DNA of 64,000 bases. It comes from Burkholderia dolosa. GTDB taxonomy: Bacteria; Pseudomonadota; Gammaproteobacteria; Burkholderiales; Burkholderiaceae. The notes below the pieces were generated by a model that worked only from the letters and a program-made list of their open reading frames with translations, had not been told where the DNA came from and searched no databases. How positions within the stretch are numbered: position 1 is the first letter of the stretch; the number at the start of each line of letters is the position of its first letter. The stretch is taken from positions 25,594 to 89,593 of the forward strand of contig NZ_CABVPR010000019.1 in assembly GCF_902499135.1 (NCBI RefSeq), written 5' to 3'. Of the stretch, positions 37,780 to 46,673 are shown in pieces. A program made the translations under genes and the position numbers.

Positions 37780-38758
37780 GGCGCACCTTGCCTCGGAATA
37801 CCCAGTAACCCATCGTCGTGTACGCGATGATGATCGGAAGGATAACCGCTGCGCCGACCAGCGTGAAGGTCTGGCTCGAGCGCGGCGCGGCCGCTTCCCA
37901 GATCGTCATCGTCTGCGGAATCGCGTACGGGAACAGCGACACGAGCAGGCCGACGTAGCCGAGCAGCACCAGCGCCAGCGCGAGCACGAACGGCGTCATG
38001 TCGTGCCGGTCGCGCACCGCGCGGCGCATCCACACCGCGCAGCCGGCGACCAGGAACGGCACCGGCAGCAGCCGCCAGAACAGCCCCGAGTCGAACCAGC
38101 GCTGCGCAATCGCCGGATCCTGCAGCGGCGTCCACAGGCTGACGAGCGCGATGAAGCCGAGCAGCACGACGGTCAGCGGCCAGACCACGCGATGCAGCCG
38201 GCGCTGCAGGTCGCCTTCCGTCTTCGCGACCAGCCAGCAGCAGCCGAGCAGCGCGTACGTGACGATCAGGCCGAGCCCGGTGAGCAGGCTGAACGGCGTG
38301 AGCCAGTCGAACGCGTCGCCGACGAACACGCCGTCCTTGACCGCGATCCCCTGCAGAAACGCGCCGAGCGCGATCCCCTGGAACAGCGTCGCGCCGGCCG
38401 AGCCGCCGATGAACGCGAGATCCCACAGATGCTTCGTGCGCCGCGCCTTCGCGCGGATCTCGAACGACACGCCGCGAAAGATCAGGCAGATCAGCATGAA
38501 GATCAGCGGCAGGTACAGCGCCGACAGCACGGTCGAATAGACGACCGGAAACACCGCGAACAGCCCGGCGCCGCCAAGCACGAGCCACGTCTCGTTGCCG
38601 TCCCACACGGGCGCGACCGTGTTCATCATCAGGTCGCGCTCCTTCTCGTCCGGAAAGAACGGGAAGACGATGCCGATGCCGAGGTCGAAGCCGTCGAGCA
38701 CGACGTACATGAAGAGCCCCAATGCGATGATCGCGGCCCAGATTACGGTGACGTCCAT
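37751..38758 (-). CDS. cioB: Cyanide-insensitive terminal oxidase subunit II
   Basis: 335 aa cytochrome bd-type subunit II with about eight membrane helices, opening VTVIWAAIIALGLFMYVVLDGFDLG, the family signature, and containing WDGNETWLVLGGAGLFAVFP. It partners the subunit I encoded upstream to reduce O2 with ubiquinol. Overlaps the DUF2474 start. Confidence 0.93.
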   Translation of the reverse strand: MDVTVIWAAIIALGLFMYVVLDGFDLGIGIVFPFFPDEKERDLMMNTVAPVWDGNETWLVLGGAGLFAVFPVVYSTVLSALYLPLIFMLICLIFRGVSFEIRAKARRTKHLWDLAFIGGSAGATLFQGIALGAFLQGIAVKDGVFVGDAFDWLTPFSLLTGLGLIVTYALLGCCWLVAKTEGDLQRRLHRVVWPLTVVLLGFIALVSLWTPLQDPAIAQRWFDSGLFWRLLPVPFLVAGCAVWMRRAVRDRHDMTPFVLALALVLLGYVGLLVSLFPYAIPQTMTIWEAAAPRSSQTFTLVGAAVILPIIIAYTTMGYWVFRGKVRHEDQHYYHH

Positions 38759-38792
38759 AGGTTTTCTCGTATGCGGATCAAGGAAGGGGCGC

Positions 38793-40205
38793 TTACGCGG
38801 TTTCGATCAGCTCGTCGGCGGCCGACATCGGGCGGCGCGCGGTGTGATCGGCGCGCGCGTCGCGCGTGTGGTCGTGCTTGTCGTCCGGCAGCGCGGGGCC
38901 GGCCTTCATCAGCTTCAGCATGTAGTAGACGCCGGTGCCGAACACGAGGAAGTACACGATCACGAACGTCATCATCGACAGGCTCACCTGCTGCACCGAC
39001 AGCGGCGACACGGCCTGCGCGGTGCGCATCACGCCGTACACGATCCACGGCTGGCGGCCCGCTTCGGTCGTCACCCAGCCGGCGAGCAGCGACACGAAGC
39101 CGGTCGGCCCCATGACGAGCGCGAAGCGCTGGAACGCCTTCGATTCGTACAGCCTGCCGCGGCGGCGCAGCAGCCACGCGAGCGCGGCGAGGCCGATCAT
39201 CGCGAAGCCGAGGCCGACCATGATCCGGAAGCTCCAGAACACGACCGTCGAGTTCGGCCGGTCTTCCGGCGGGAATGCCTTCAGTCCGCGGATTTCGCCG
39301 TCCCAGCTGTGCGTGAGGATCAGGCTGCCGAGGTGCGGCACCTTCACCGCGTAGTGCGTGGTTTCCGCCTTCATGTCCGGGATGCCGAACAGGTTGAGCG
39401 GCGTGCCGCCCTTCTCGGTTTCCCACAGCCCTTCGATCGCGGCGATCTTCGCGGGCTGATGTTTCAGCGTGTTCAGCCCGTGCTGATCGCCGATCACCGC
39501 CTGCAGCGGCGCGAGCACGAGCAGCAGCCACAGCGCCATCGAGAACATCTTCTTCACGCTCTTGTCGCGGCGGCCCTTCAGCAGATGCCACGCGCCCGTC
39601 GCCGCGACCACCAGCGCCGCGACGATGAACGCGGCGACCGCCATGTGCAGCAGCCGGTACGGGAACGACGGGTTGAAGACGATCGCGAACCAGTCGGTCG
39701 GCACGACGCGGCCGTCGACGATCTCGAAGCCTTGCGGCGTCTGCATCCAGCTGTTGGACGCGAGAATCCAGAACGTCGAGATCAGCGTGCCGATCGCGAC
39801 CATCAGCGTCGCACCGAAGTGTGCGCGCGGGCTCACGCGGTTCCAGCCGAACAGCATGATGCCGAGGAAGCCGGCTTCGAGGAAGAACGCGGTCATCACC
39901 TCGTACATCAGCAGCGGGCCCGTGACGGAACCGGCGAAGCTCGAGAAGCCCGACCAGTTCGTGCCGAACTGATAGCTCATCACGACGCCGGACACGACAC
40001 CCATCCCGAACGCGACCGCGAAGATCTTCGACCAGAACAGGCACAGCGTCTTGTAGTACGGCTTGCCGGTGCGCAGCCACCGATATTCGAGCACGGCGAT
40101 GAAGCTTGCGAGGCCGATGCTCAGCGCCGGAAAGACGATGTGAAAGGAGACGGTGAACGCGAATTGCAGGCGGGCCAGATCGAGGGCCGAAAATGCGGTG
40201 TCCAT
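38793..40205 (-). CDS. cioA: Cyanide-insensitive terminal oxidase subunit I
   Basis: 470 aa; the start at 40205 (MDTAFSALDLARLQFAFT) matches the family. Heme ligands and the GRQPW signature are present (TTEAGRQPWIVYG). The Q-loop is short, which places it in the CioA rather than E. coli CydA group. It oxidises ubiquinol and reduces O2 without proton pumping, tolerating cyanide. First gene of cioA-cioB-DUF2474; an FNR/ANR-type box sits about 160 bp upstream. Confidence 0.93.
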   Translation of the reverse strand: MDTAFSALDLARLQFAFTVSFHIVFPALSIGLASFIAVLEYRWLRTGKPYYKTLCLFWSKIFAVAFGMGVVSGVVMSYQFGTNWSGFSSFAGSVTGPLLMYEVMTAFFLEAGFLGIMLFGWNRVSPRAHFGATLMVAIGTLISTFWILASNSWMQTPQGFEIVDGRVVPTDWFAIVFNPSFPYRLLHMAVAAFIVAALVVAATGAWHLLKGRRDKSVKKMFSMALWLLLVLAPLQAVIGDQHGLNTLKHQPAKIAAIEGLWETEKGGTPLNLFGIPDMKAETTHYAVKVPHLGSLILTHSWDGEIRGLKAFPPEDRPNSTVVFWSFRIMVGLGFAMIGLAALAWLLRRRGRLYESKAFQRFALVMGPTGFVSLLAGWVTTEAGRQPWIVYGVMRTAQAVSPLSVQQVSLSMMTFVIVYFLVFGTGVYYMLKLMKAGPALPDDKHDHTRDARADHTARRPMSAADELIETA

Positions 40206-40601
40206 ACCAGTTGACCGAAGCTGACGATACCCGCCGGCGGGTGCCGGCGGACCCCGGCCGACGGCGTCGGGGTTGGCTGGAGTATGAAATGCGATGTTGC
40301 GCCGCGAAATGCGCCAACTCGTCGCAGATGTCCAGCGCGTCGCGCGCGGGTTCCCGATAAATCGTTGATTCGTATCAAGAACGCGCGTCGCTGTCGGTGC
40401 GGCGCCGGCGTGGCGGTCTGCCGCATGTGCGTCAATATGGCGCGTCGCGTCATGGGAACGATGCGGCGCCGGACGGTCGCATCGCGTCGCGCCTGCGGTG
40501 ACGACCGTCGGCACGCGATGCGCGAATTGCGTACACTCTGGTCTCGTTTTCGGCAGGGCCGGGCGCGTCGGTTCCGGCTCGCAACCATTCAGGGCACAGC
40601 G
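40206..40601. other. Divergent cioA / threonine aldolase intergenic region
   Basis: About 395 bp without a gene. It holds the FNR/ANR box at 40365-40378 and a possible cioA -10 CATACT on the minus strand at 40281-40286. No clear operator for the aldolase gene was seen. Confidence 0.5.
40365..40378. promoter_or_regulatory. FNR/ANR-type box upstream of cioA
   Basis: TTGATTCGTATCAA is a perfect match to the anaerobic regulator consensus TTGAT-N4-ATCAA. In Pseudomonas aeruginosa ANR represses cioAB when oxygen is low, so the same logic is plausible here. It could also act on the divergent aldolase gene. Confidence 0.75.
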
Positions 40602-41615
40602 ATGATCGATTTACGCAGCGATACCGTGACACGTCCGAGCCAGGCGATGCTGGCCGCGATGACAGCCGCCGAAGTCGGCGACGACGTATGGGGCGACGAC
40701 CCGACCGTGCTGCGGCTGCAGGCGGTCACGGCCGAGCGGGCGGGCAAGGAGGCCGGCCTGTTCTTCCCGAGCGGCACGCAGAGCAATCTCGCCGCGCTGA
40801 TGGCGCATTGCGAGCGCGGCGACGAATACATCGTCGGCCAGCTCGCGCATACCTACAAGTACGAAGGCGGCGGCGCGGCGGTGCTCGGCAGCATCCAGCC
40901 GCAGCCGATCGAGAACGCGCCGGACGGCACGCTGCCGATCGCGAAGATCGCCGCGGCGATCAAGCCGATCGACAACCACTTCGCGCGCACGCGGCTGCTC
41001 GCGCTCGAGAACACGATCGGCGGCCAGGTGCTGCCGGAAGGCTACGTGCAGGAAGCCGTCGCGTTCGCACGCAGCCGCGGGCTGTCCGCGCACCTGGACG
41101 GCGCGCGCGTGTGCAACGCGGCGGTCGCGTCGGGCCGCACGATCGCGGAACTGAGCGCACCGTTCGACACGGTGTCGATCTGCTTCTCCAAAGGCCTCGG
41201 CGCGCCGGTCGGCTCGGTGCTGGTCGGCAGCCGCGCGCTGATCGAGCGCGCGCAGCGCTGGCGCAAGGTGCTCGGCGGCGGGATGCGGCAATCGGGCATT
41301 CTCGCGGCTGCGTGCCTGTATGCGCTCGACCACAACGTCGAGCGGCTCGCCGACGATCACGCGAACGCCGCGCGTCTCGCGGAAGGCCTCGCGCGCATCG
41401 AGCCGGTGAAGGTGCTGTCCCACGCGACGAACATGGTATTCGCGCAGTTCCCCGAAGCCGACTGCGCGCCGCTCGAGGCGTGGCTCAAGGCGCGCGGAAT
41501 CCTCACGCAGATGCTGTACGCGTCGCGCTTCGTCACGCACTGCGACGTGTCGCGCGCGGACGTCGATACGTTCGTCGATGCAGTCGGCGCGTATTTCGCG
41601 CAGCGGCGCGCGTAA
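40602..41615 (+). CDS. ltaE: Low-specificity L-threonine aldolase
   Basis: 337 aa, ATG 40602. A PLP enzyme of fold type I that cleaves L-threonine and allo-threonine to glycine and acetaldehyde. It opens MIDLRSDTVTRPSQAML, the family signature, and has AEVGDDVWGDDPTV, ENTIGGQVLP and the Schiff-base Lys in CFSKGLGAPVGSVL. Length and motifs are normal. Transcribed divergently from cioA. Confidence 0.93.
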   Translation: MIDLRSDTVTRPSQAMLAAMTAAEVGDDVWGDDPTVLRLQAVTAERAGKEAGLFFPSGTQSNLAALMAHCERGDEYIVGQLAHTYKYEGGGAAVLGSIQPQPIENAPDGTLPIAKIAAAIKPIDNHFARTRLLALENTIGGQVLPEGYVQEAVAFARSRGLSAHLDGARVCNAAVASGRTIAELSAPFDTVSICFSKGLGAPVGSVLVGSRALIERAQRWRKVLGGGMRQSGILAAACLYALDHNVERLADDHANAARLAEGLARIEPVKVLSHATNMVFAQFPEADCAPLEAWLKARGILTQMLYASRFVTHCDVSRADVDTFVDAVGAYFAQRRA

Positions 41616-41723
41616 AGCGAGTGCGCCGGCCGGCGGGGTGCCGGCGCGGCGTGGTGCGAAGCGGGGAATGGTGGGGCGGCGCGACGCTGCGATTCGTGCG
41701 TCGACGTCGGTCGTGCAGGCGGA

Positions 41724-41936
41724 TTACGCTTGGGGCCGCGTGTCGACGGGCGGCGTGCCGTCGCGGAAGAGCGTTTTAAGCTGCGTACGCAGCTCGGCGC
41801 TGTCGGTATGCTGGTGCACCGAGACCGCATGCTGGACCGCGGCCTCCAGCAGTTCGTCGTCGGAGTCGGCGGAAATCGCGACCGAGCAATTCATCGCGCT
41901 GGGAAACTCGCGGCAATCGATATAGCGGCGGGACAT
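41724..41936 (-). CDS. DUF1059 family small protein
   Basis: 70 aa, start at 41936 preceded by GAGGAGAACATC. DUF1059 signature: RRYIDCREFPSAMNCSVAISADSDDELLEAAVQHAVSVH, with two Cys in the DCREFPSAMNC segment. Small soluble protein, function unknown, widespread in proteobacteria and actinobacteria. The open frame extends far upstream but only this part is plausible. Confidence 0.82.
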   Translation of the reverse strand: MSRRYIDCREFPSAMNCSVAISADSDDELLEAAVQHAVSVHQHTDSAELRTQLKTLFRDGTPPVDTRPQA

Positions 41937-42073
41937 GATGTTCTCCTCACAGGAAAGGGAACGGCCGGAACTGCATGATCGGCCGCGCCGCGCGTTCGCG
42001 AGGCCGATGGAAAAAGTATAGGCGGCGCGGTGCGCGCAGCTCGCCGCGTCGCGTGCCGCGTTCGCGGTACGGA

Positions 42074-42865
42074 TCATCGGCCGCTTATCGGTTCCACCGA
42101 CCGCAGCGAATCGGCGCGCGATGCGAGCAGCTCGACGCGAATCGGACGGGCCGGCCGATTCCTCCAGTTGAAGAACGTCCGCGGGAGCTTTCTCAGCTTC
42201 CGGAACGGTTTCACGCACAGCCGGTAGCCGAGCGATTGCCGCCCGGCGAGCGGTCCGATCGTGGACGCGAAATTGCCGTCGGCGACAAATTCGGGCGATG
42301 TGATGTATAGCCTGAGTTTGTGTTTCCAGTTCTGATCGATGGTGTCGTCGATCGGATGCGTGATTTTTTCGCTGTGCGCGAGCATCCGCTGCGCCGCGGC
42401 GCGCGTGATCACGTAGCACTGCGTGCCGAGAGGATGCACGTCCATCCACATGAGCCGGGTGCCGCTCGGCAGCGCTGCGTATTCGATCTGCGGATTCTTG
42501 AAGATCCCGTACAGCCGCACGATGTCCCAGTGTTCGCGGCACGCCGCGAGTTCGCGCGTCGCAGCGGTGAAGCCGGGCAGCAACACGATGTCGTCTTCCA
42601 TCACGCACCATGCGTCGTCGCCCGACGACAGGAGTTGCTTCCATACTTCGCGATGGCTGAGGTAGCAGCCGATCTCGCCGCGGGTGAGCGGCTTGCCGTA
42701 CAGAAATGTCCGCGCGCGCGCGTTGTAGTGATGAACGCTCTGGCCGTCGCCTTCCGGTTCGATCGCGTCGAAGAATCGGCCGTCGATGCCGTGATTCGCG
42801 AATTGGGCGGTCATGTTTTGCCGCCGATCTGTCGATTTTTTCAGCGAAATGCAGACGTACTGCAC
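42074..42865 (-). CDS. Glycosyltransferase family 25 (LPS-type)
   Basis: A GTG start at 42865 (QYVCISLKKSTDRR) gives 263 aa; a nearby ATG is in another frame. Family-25 markers are the N-terminal SLKKSTDRRQNMTAQF, LTRGEIGCYLSHREVWK and the acidic VMEDDIVLLPGF. These enzymes transfer galactose or related sugars to lipooligosaccharide. The gene stands alone; no other LPS genes are near. Confidence 0.85.
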   Translation of the reverse strand: MQYVCISLKKSTDRRQNMTAQFANHGIDGRFFDAIEPEGDGQSVHHYNARARTFLYGKPLTRGEIGCYLSHREVWKQLLSSGDDAWCVMEDDIVLLPGFTAATRELAACREHWDIVRLYGIFKNPQIEYAALPSGTRLMWMDVHPLGTQCYVITRAAAQRMLAHSEKITHPIDDTIDQNWKHKLRLYITSPEFVADGNFASTIGPLAGRQSLGYRLCVKPFRKLRKLPRTFFNWRNRPARPIRVELLASRADSLRSVEPISGR

Positions 42866-43343
42866 GTTTTTCCCCCGTCGCTTTTTCGTATAGGGCCATG
42901 CCGATGTTTCGGCGCCCGTCGGGCTTCGATGCCGCGGCCGAAGTATAGACGAATGAACCTGCCGACCCTCCGCACGCGACCATGCCAAAACGCGGATGTC
43001 CGACATGCGTGCCGGACCTTGAAGCAGCCGGAGCGTTTCGCGCAGTGCCCGGCGGTCGAGCCGGCGCGACCGAACCGTTGCGTCCGCCGTTTGCAGTCCG
43101 GCATCGTCGGCCGTCTGCGCCGTTTCCGCGAGCGTACGATCAGCGGATACGATGCCGGACGCGCCCCCGCGTTTTTCGCCTACGCTATAGGGACCTCCGA
43201 AGCCCTCTGCAGCGCGTTCCGCGTACACGTCAGCGTGCGCGGCACGCAAATCGCAGCGGGCCCGCACCGCCAGCCCGCGCCGTGCCGATCTCGACGGCGG
43301 CCGCGGCACGACCCGCATGAACCCGCGATGGAGCGACTTCGCA
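42866..43343. other. Intergenic region, GT25 / persulfide dioxygenase
   Basis: About 480 bp between two divergent genes. A TATACT box on the minus strand at 42942-42947 could be the -10 of the glycosyltransferase. Nothing else is interpretable. Confidence 0.35.
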
Positions 43344-44414
43344 ATGATCTTCCGGCAACTTTTCGATCCGCAATCGTCGACGTATACGTATCTGCTCGCC
43401 GACCGCGCGTCGCGCGAAGCGGTGCTGATCGACCCTGTATTCGAGCAGGTGCGCCGCGATGCGGCGCTCGTCGACGAACTCGGGCTGCGGCTCGTCGCGA
43501 CGATCGACACGCATGTGCACGCGGACCACGTGACCGGCGCGTGGCTGCTCAAGCAGCGCACGGGCAGCGCGATCGCGATCTCGGCCGCGAGCGGCGCGCA
43601 CGGCGCCGACCGCTATCTGAACGACGGCGACCGCTGCGCATTCGGCTCGCGCTATCTGACCGTGCACGCGACGCCCGGCCATACGAGCGGCTGCATCAGC
43701 CTCGTGCTCGACGACGAATCGATCGCGTTTACCGGCGACTGCCTGCTGATCCGCGGCACGGGCCGCACCGACTTTCAGCAGGGCGACCCGCGCGCGCTGT
43801 ATCGCGCGGTGCACGGCCGGCTCTTCACGCTGCCGGCCGATTGTCTGCTGTATCCGGCGCACGACTATCGCGGACTGACGGTGACGAGCGTCGGCGAGGA
43901 GCGGCGCTTCAACCCGCGCCTCGGCGGCGATCTCAGCGAAGACGACTTCGCCGGCTACATGCGCAATCTGGGGCTCGCGCATCCTCGGCAGATCGACGTC
44001 GCGGTGCCCGCGAACCTGCAGTGCGGCGTCGCCGCGAACGCGCCCGACACGCAGGCCGCCGCCGACTGGGCGCCGCTCGTCTACACGTTCGCCGGGTTCT
44101 GGGAAATCGATCCGCAGTGGCTCGAGGATCATCTGCCGGCCGTGCAGGTCGTCGACGTCCGCGAGCCGGACGAGTTCACGGGCCCGCTCGGCCATCTGCC
44201 GGGCGCGACGCCGATTCCGCTCGGCGAACTGGCCGCGCGCATCGGGGAGCTCGCGCGCGAGCGGCCGGTCGTGACCGTATGTCGGGCCGGCGGCCGCTCC
44301 GCGCAGGCGACCGTGATTCTGCGCAACGCCGGTTTCGACGCGGTCGCGAACCTCGGCGGCGGGATGTTGCGCTGGCGGGCCGAAGGGCGCGTGGTGACCG
44401 ACGGCCGCGCATAG
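43344..44414 (+). CDS. Persulfide dioxygenase-rhodanese fusion
   Basis: 356 aa from ATG 43344, which has GGAGCG eight bases upstream; a weaker in-frame ATG is at 43317. Residues 1-240 are an ETHE1-type metallo-beta-lactamase-fold dioxygenase (THVHADHVTG near 55, HATPGHTSG, FTGDCLLIRGTGRTDF, the His in YPAHDYRG). Residues 260-356 form a rhodanese domain with the catalytic Cys in TVCRAGGRSAQA. Fusions of this type, such as the one studied in Burkholderia phytofirmans, oxidise glutathione persulfide to sulfite and interconvert thiosulfate. Role is sulfide detoxification in the cytosol. Confidence 0.9.
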   Translation: MIFRQLFDPQSSTYTYLLADRASREAVLIDPVFEQVRRDAALVDELGLRLVATIDTHVHADHVTGAWLLKQRTGSAIAISAASGAHGADRYLNDGDRCAFGSRYLTVHATPGHTSGCISLVLDDESIAFTGDCLLIRGTGRTDFQQGDPRALYRAVHGRLFTLPADCLLYPAHDYRGLTVTSVGEERRFNPRLGGDLSEDDFAGYMRNLGLAHPRQIDVAVPANLQCGVAANAPDTQAAADWAPLVYTFAGFWEIDPQWLEDHLPAVQVVDVREPDEFTGPLGHLPGATPIPLGELAARIGELARERPVVTVCRAGGRSAQATVILRNAGFDAVANLGGGMLRWRAEGRVVTDGRA

Positions 44415-44541
44415 CGGCCGCCCCCGGCGCGCGGAAATATCGGCGCGCCGATGTCGAATCGGCCCGCGCTCGCGCGTCGTCACGGTATCCGACCATGCGG
44501 CGCCGTAACGATCCGGCGCCGAACCACGACGAGGCCGCGCG

Positions 44542-45201
44542 ATGATCCCGACGCTCTACGCTCACCCTTTTTCGTCCTACTGCCAGAAAGTGCTGACCGC
44601 GCTGTACGAGAACGGCACGCCGTTCGACTATCGCGTGCTCGCGCACGACGACCCGCGGCCGATGCAGGAACTGACCGCGCTGTGGCCGATGAAGCGCTTT
44701 CCGGTGCTCGTCGATGCCGGGCGCACGGTGGTCGAGGCGACGATCATCATCGAGTATCTCGGGCTGAATCATCCGGGCCCCGTGCGTCTGCTGCCCGACG
44801 ATCCGCACGCGGCGCTCGACGTGCGGATGATGGATCGCTTCTTCGACAACTACGTGGCCACGCCGCAGCAGAAGATCGTGTTCGACGCGCTGCGGCCGGA
44901 AGGCGAGCGCGATGCACGCGGCGTCGCCGATGCGCGGGCGATGCTCGAAACCGCGTACGCGTGGCTGGATGAAAGGATGGCCGAGCGCGAATGGGCGGCC
45001 GGCGACCGCTTCAGCCTCGCCGACTGCGGCGCCGCGCCGTTCCTGTTCTACGCGGACTGGACGCACCGGATCGATCCGTCGTTCGCGAACGTGATCGCGT
45101 ACCGCAAGCGGCTGCTCGCGCGGCCGTCGTTTGCGCGCGCCGTCGACGAGGCGCGGCCTTATCGTCATTTTTTCCCGCTCGGCGCACCCGACCGGGACTG
45201 A
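44542..45201 (+). CDS. Glutathione S-transferase family protein
   Basis: 219 aa. Thioredoxin-fold N-terminus (LYAHPFSSYCQKVLTALYENG) with the glutathione-binding VVEATIIIEYL, and an all-helical C-terminal domain with FSLADCGAAPFLFYADW. It follows the persulfide dioxygenase after 127 bp, so a link with glutathione persulfide handling is possible but unproven. Substrate unknown. Confidence 0.87.
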   Translation: MIPTLYAHPFSSYCQKVLTALYENGTPFDYRVLAHDDPRPMQELTALWPMKRFPVLVDAGRTVVEATIIIEYLGLNHPGPVRLLPDDPHAALDVRMMDRFFDNYVATPQQKIVFDALRPEGERDARGVADARAMLETAYAWLDERMAEREWAAGDRFSLADCGAAPFLFYADWTHRIDPSFANVIAYRKRLLARPSFARAVDEARPYRHFFPLGAPDRD

Positions 45202-45265
45202 CGCGGGCGCGGGGCGCTGCGCACTCGGCGGCCCGTTCGGCATCCCGCTGCGCGATCGTCATGCG

Positions 45266-45300
45266 CAAAAAGAAACGGGCGAGCCCGATGGACTCGCCCG
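45266..45300 (-). terminator. Terminator of the MFS gene
   Basis: On the minus strand CGGGCGAG and CTCGCCCG pair around a nine-base loop, followed by TTTCTTTTTG. It lies about 45 bp past the MFS stop. Confidence 0.75.
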
Positions 45301-45342
45301 CTTCGCGATTGCGTGCCGATGCGGCAGTCGGCAAGCGGAAAT

Positions 45343-46572
45343 CTATCGACGCCACACGCGCACGGCGAGCGCGCCGAGCGACGTCGCGACGGCCAGCACG
45401 ATTACCGCATTCCAGCCCAGTTGCGCGAGCAACAGACTGCCGATCGCCGCGCCGGCCGCCATCCCGATGAACATGCCGACGAACAGCACCGCATTGAGGC
45501 GGCTGCGCGACGCGGGATCGATCCGGTAGACGATCGCCTGGTGCGCGATCAGCGTCGCCTGCACGCCGAGGTCGAAACCGATCGTCGCCGCGGCGAGCAG
45601 CGCGAGCTGCGCGTGCGGCATCAGCAGCGGCGCGGCGGCCATCGACGCGAACGACGCCGTCGCGATGCCGATGCCGATCCGCGTGACGCGCTCCGGGCCG
45701 TGATGATCGGCGAGGCGGCCGGCGATCGGCGCGGCGAGCGCGCCCGCAGCGCCTGCGAGACCGAATGCGCCGGCGGCCGCGCTGCCGAGGTGGAACGGCG
45801 CGCCGTGCAGCATCACCGCGAGCGTCGACCAGAACGCGCTGAAGCCGACCGCGAGCAGCCCTTGCGCGAGCGCGGCACGGCGCAGTGCCGGATGATGGCG
45901 CCACAGCTCGACGAGCGAGCCGATCAGCGCGCGATACGGTAGCCGCGTCGTCGGTTCGAAGCGCGGCAGCCCGCGCGCGGCCACGACGCCGATCGCCGCG
46001 ACGCTGGCGGCCGCGAGCGCGAACATTGCGCGCCAGCCGGCCGTCTCGGCGACGAAGCCGGCGACGACGCGCGACAGCAGGATGCCGAGCAGCAGCCCCG
46101 TCATCACGGTGCCGACGATGCGGCCGCGATGCAGGTCGTGCGCGAGCGTCGCGGCGGCCGGCACGACGTCCTGCGCCATCGTCGCGGTCAGGCCGATCGC
46201 GAAGCTCGCGGCGAGCAGCAGCCCGAGCGACGGCGCGACGGCCGCGAGCAGCAGCGCGACGACCAGCGCGGCGGCCTTCGTCACGATCACGCGACGGCGA
46301 TCGAAGCGGTCGCCGAGCGGCGCGAGCAGCAGGATGCCGAGCGCATAGCCGAGCTGCGTGAGCGTCGGCACGAAGCCGATCGCGCGCGCCGACGCGCCGA
46401 GATCGGGGCCGAGCGCGCCGAGCATCGGCTGCGCGTAATAGAGCGGCGCGACGCCGAGACCGGCGGCCGCCGCGAGCAGCAGGACCAGCCGGCGCTCGGG
46501 CATCAAGGCGGTCGTATGAGCGGGGCCGGCCGCGATACGCGGCGCGGCATCGACACGGGTCGGGGTGGACAT
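45343..46572 (-). CDS. MFS transporter
   Basis: About 409 aa from ATG 46572 (an ATG at 46581 adds three residues). Twelve predicted membrane helices, with the family loop GDRFDRRRVIV between helices 2 and 3 and its half-repeat GRLADHHGPERVTR. The family resembles small-molecule efflux MFS proteins. It diverges from a LysR regulator that probably controls it. Confidence 0.87.
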   Translation of the reverse strand: MSTPTRVDAAPRIAAGPAHTTALMPERRLVLLLAAAAGLGVAPLYYAQPMLGALGPDLGASARAIGFVPTLTQLGYALGILLLAPLGDRFDRRRVIVTKAAALVVALLLAAVAPSLGLLLAASFAIGLTATMAQDVVPAAATLAHDLHRGRIVGTVMTGLLLGILLSRVVAGFVAETAGWRAMFALAAASVAAIGVVAARGLPRFEPTTRLPYRALIGSLVELWRHHPALRRAALAQGLLAVGFSAFWSTLAVMLHGAPFHLGSAAAGAFGLAGAAGALAAPIAGRLADHHGPERVTRIGIGIATASFASMAAAPLLMPHAQLALLAAATIGFDLGVQATLIAHQAIVYRIDPASRSRLNAVLFVGMFIGMAAGAAIGSLLLAQLGWNAVIVLAVATSLGALAVRVWRR

Positions 46573-46673
46573 GGCGTGCATCCTAGTTCGGGTAATGGAA
46601 TGGATGCGAGTGTGATGGCGCGCGGGCGGCGACGGTAGTGCCGCGCCGCGCAGATTTGTTATACGCTTCGCGC

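Noticed and set aside
42866-42983. ATG-led start (MALYEKATGE) for the GT25 gene
   Set aside because: That ATG is in a different frame; it leads into Arg-rich shadow sequence, so the GTG at 42865 is used.
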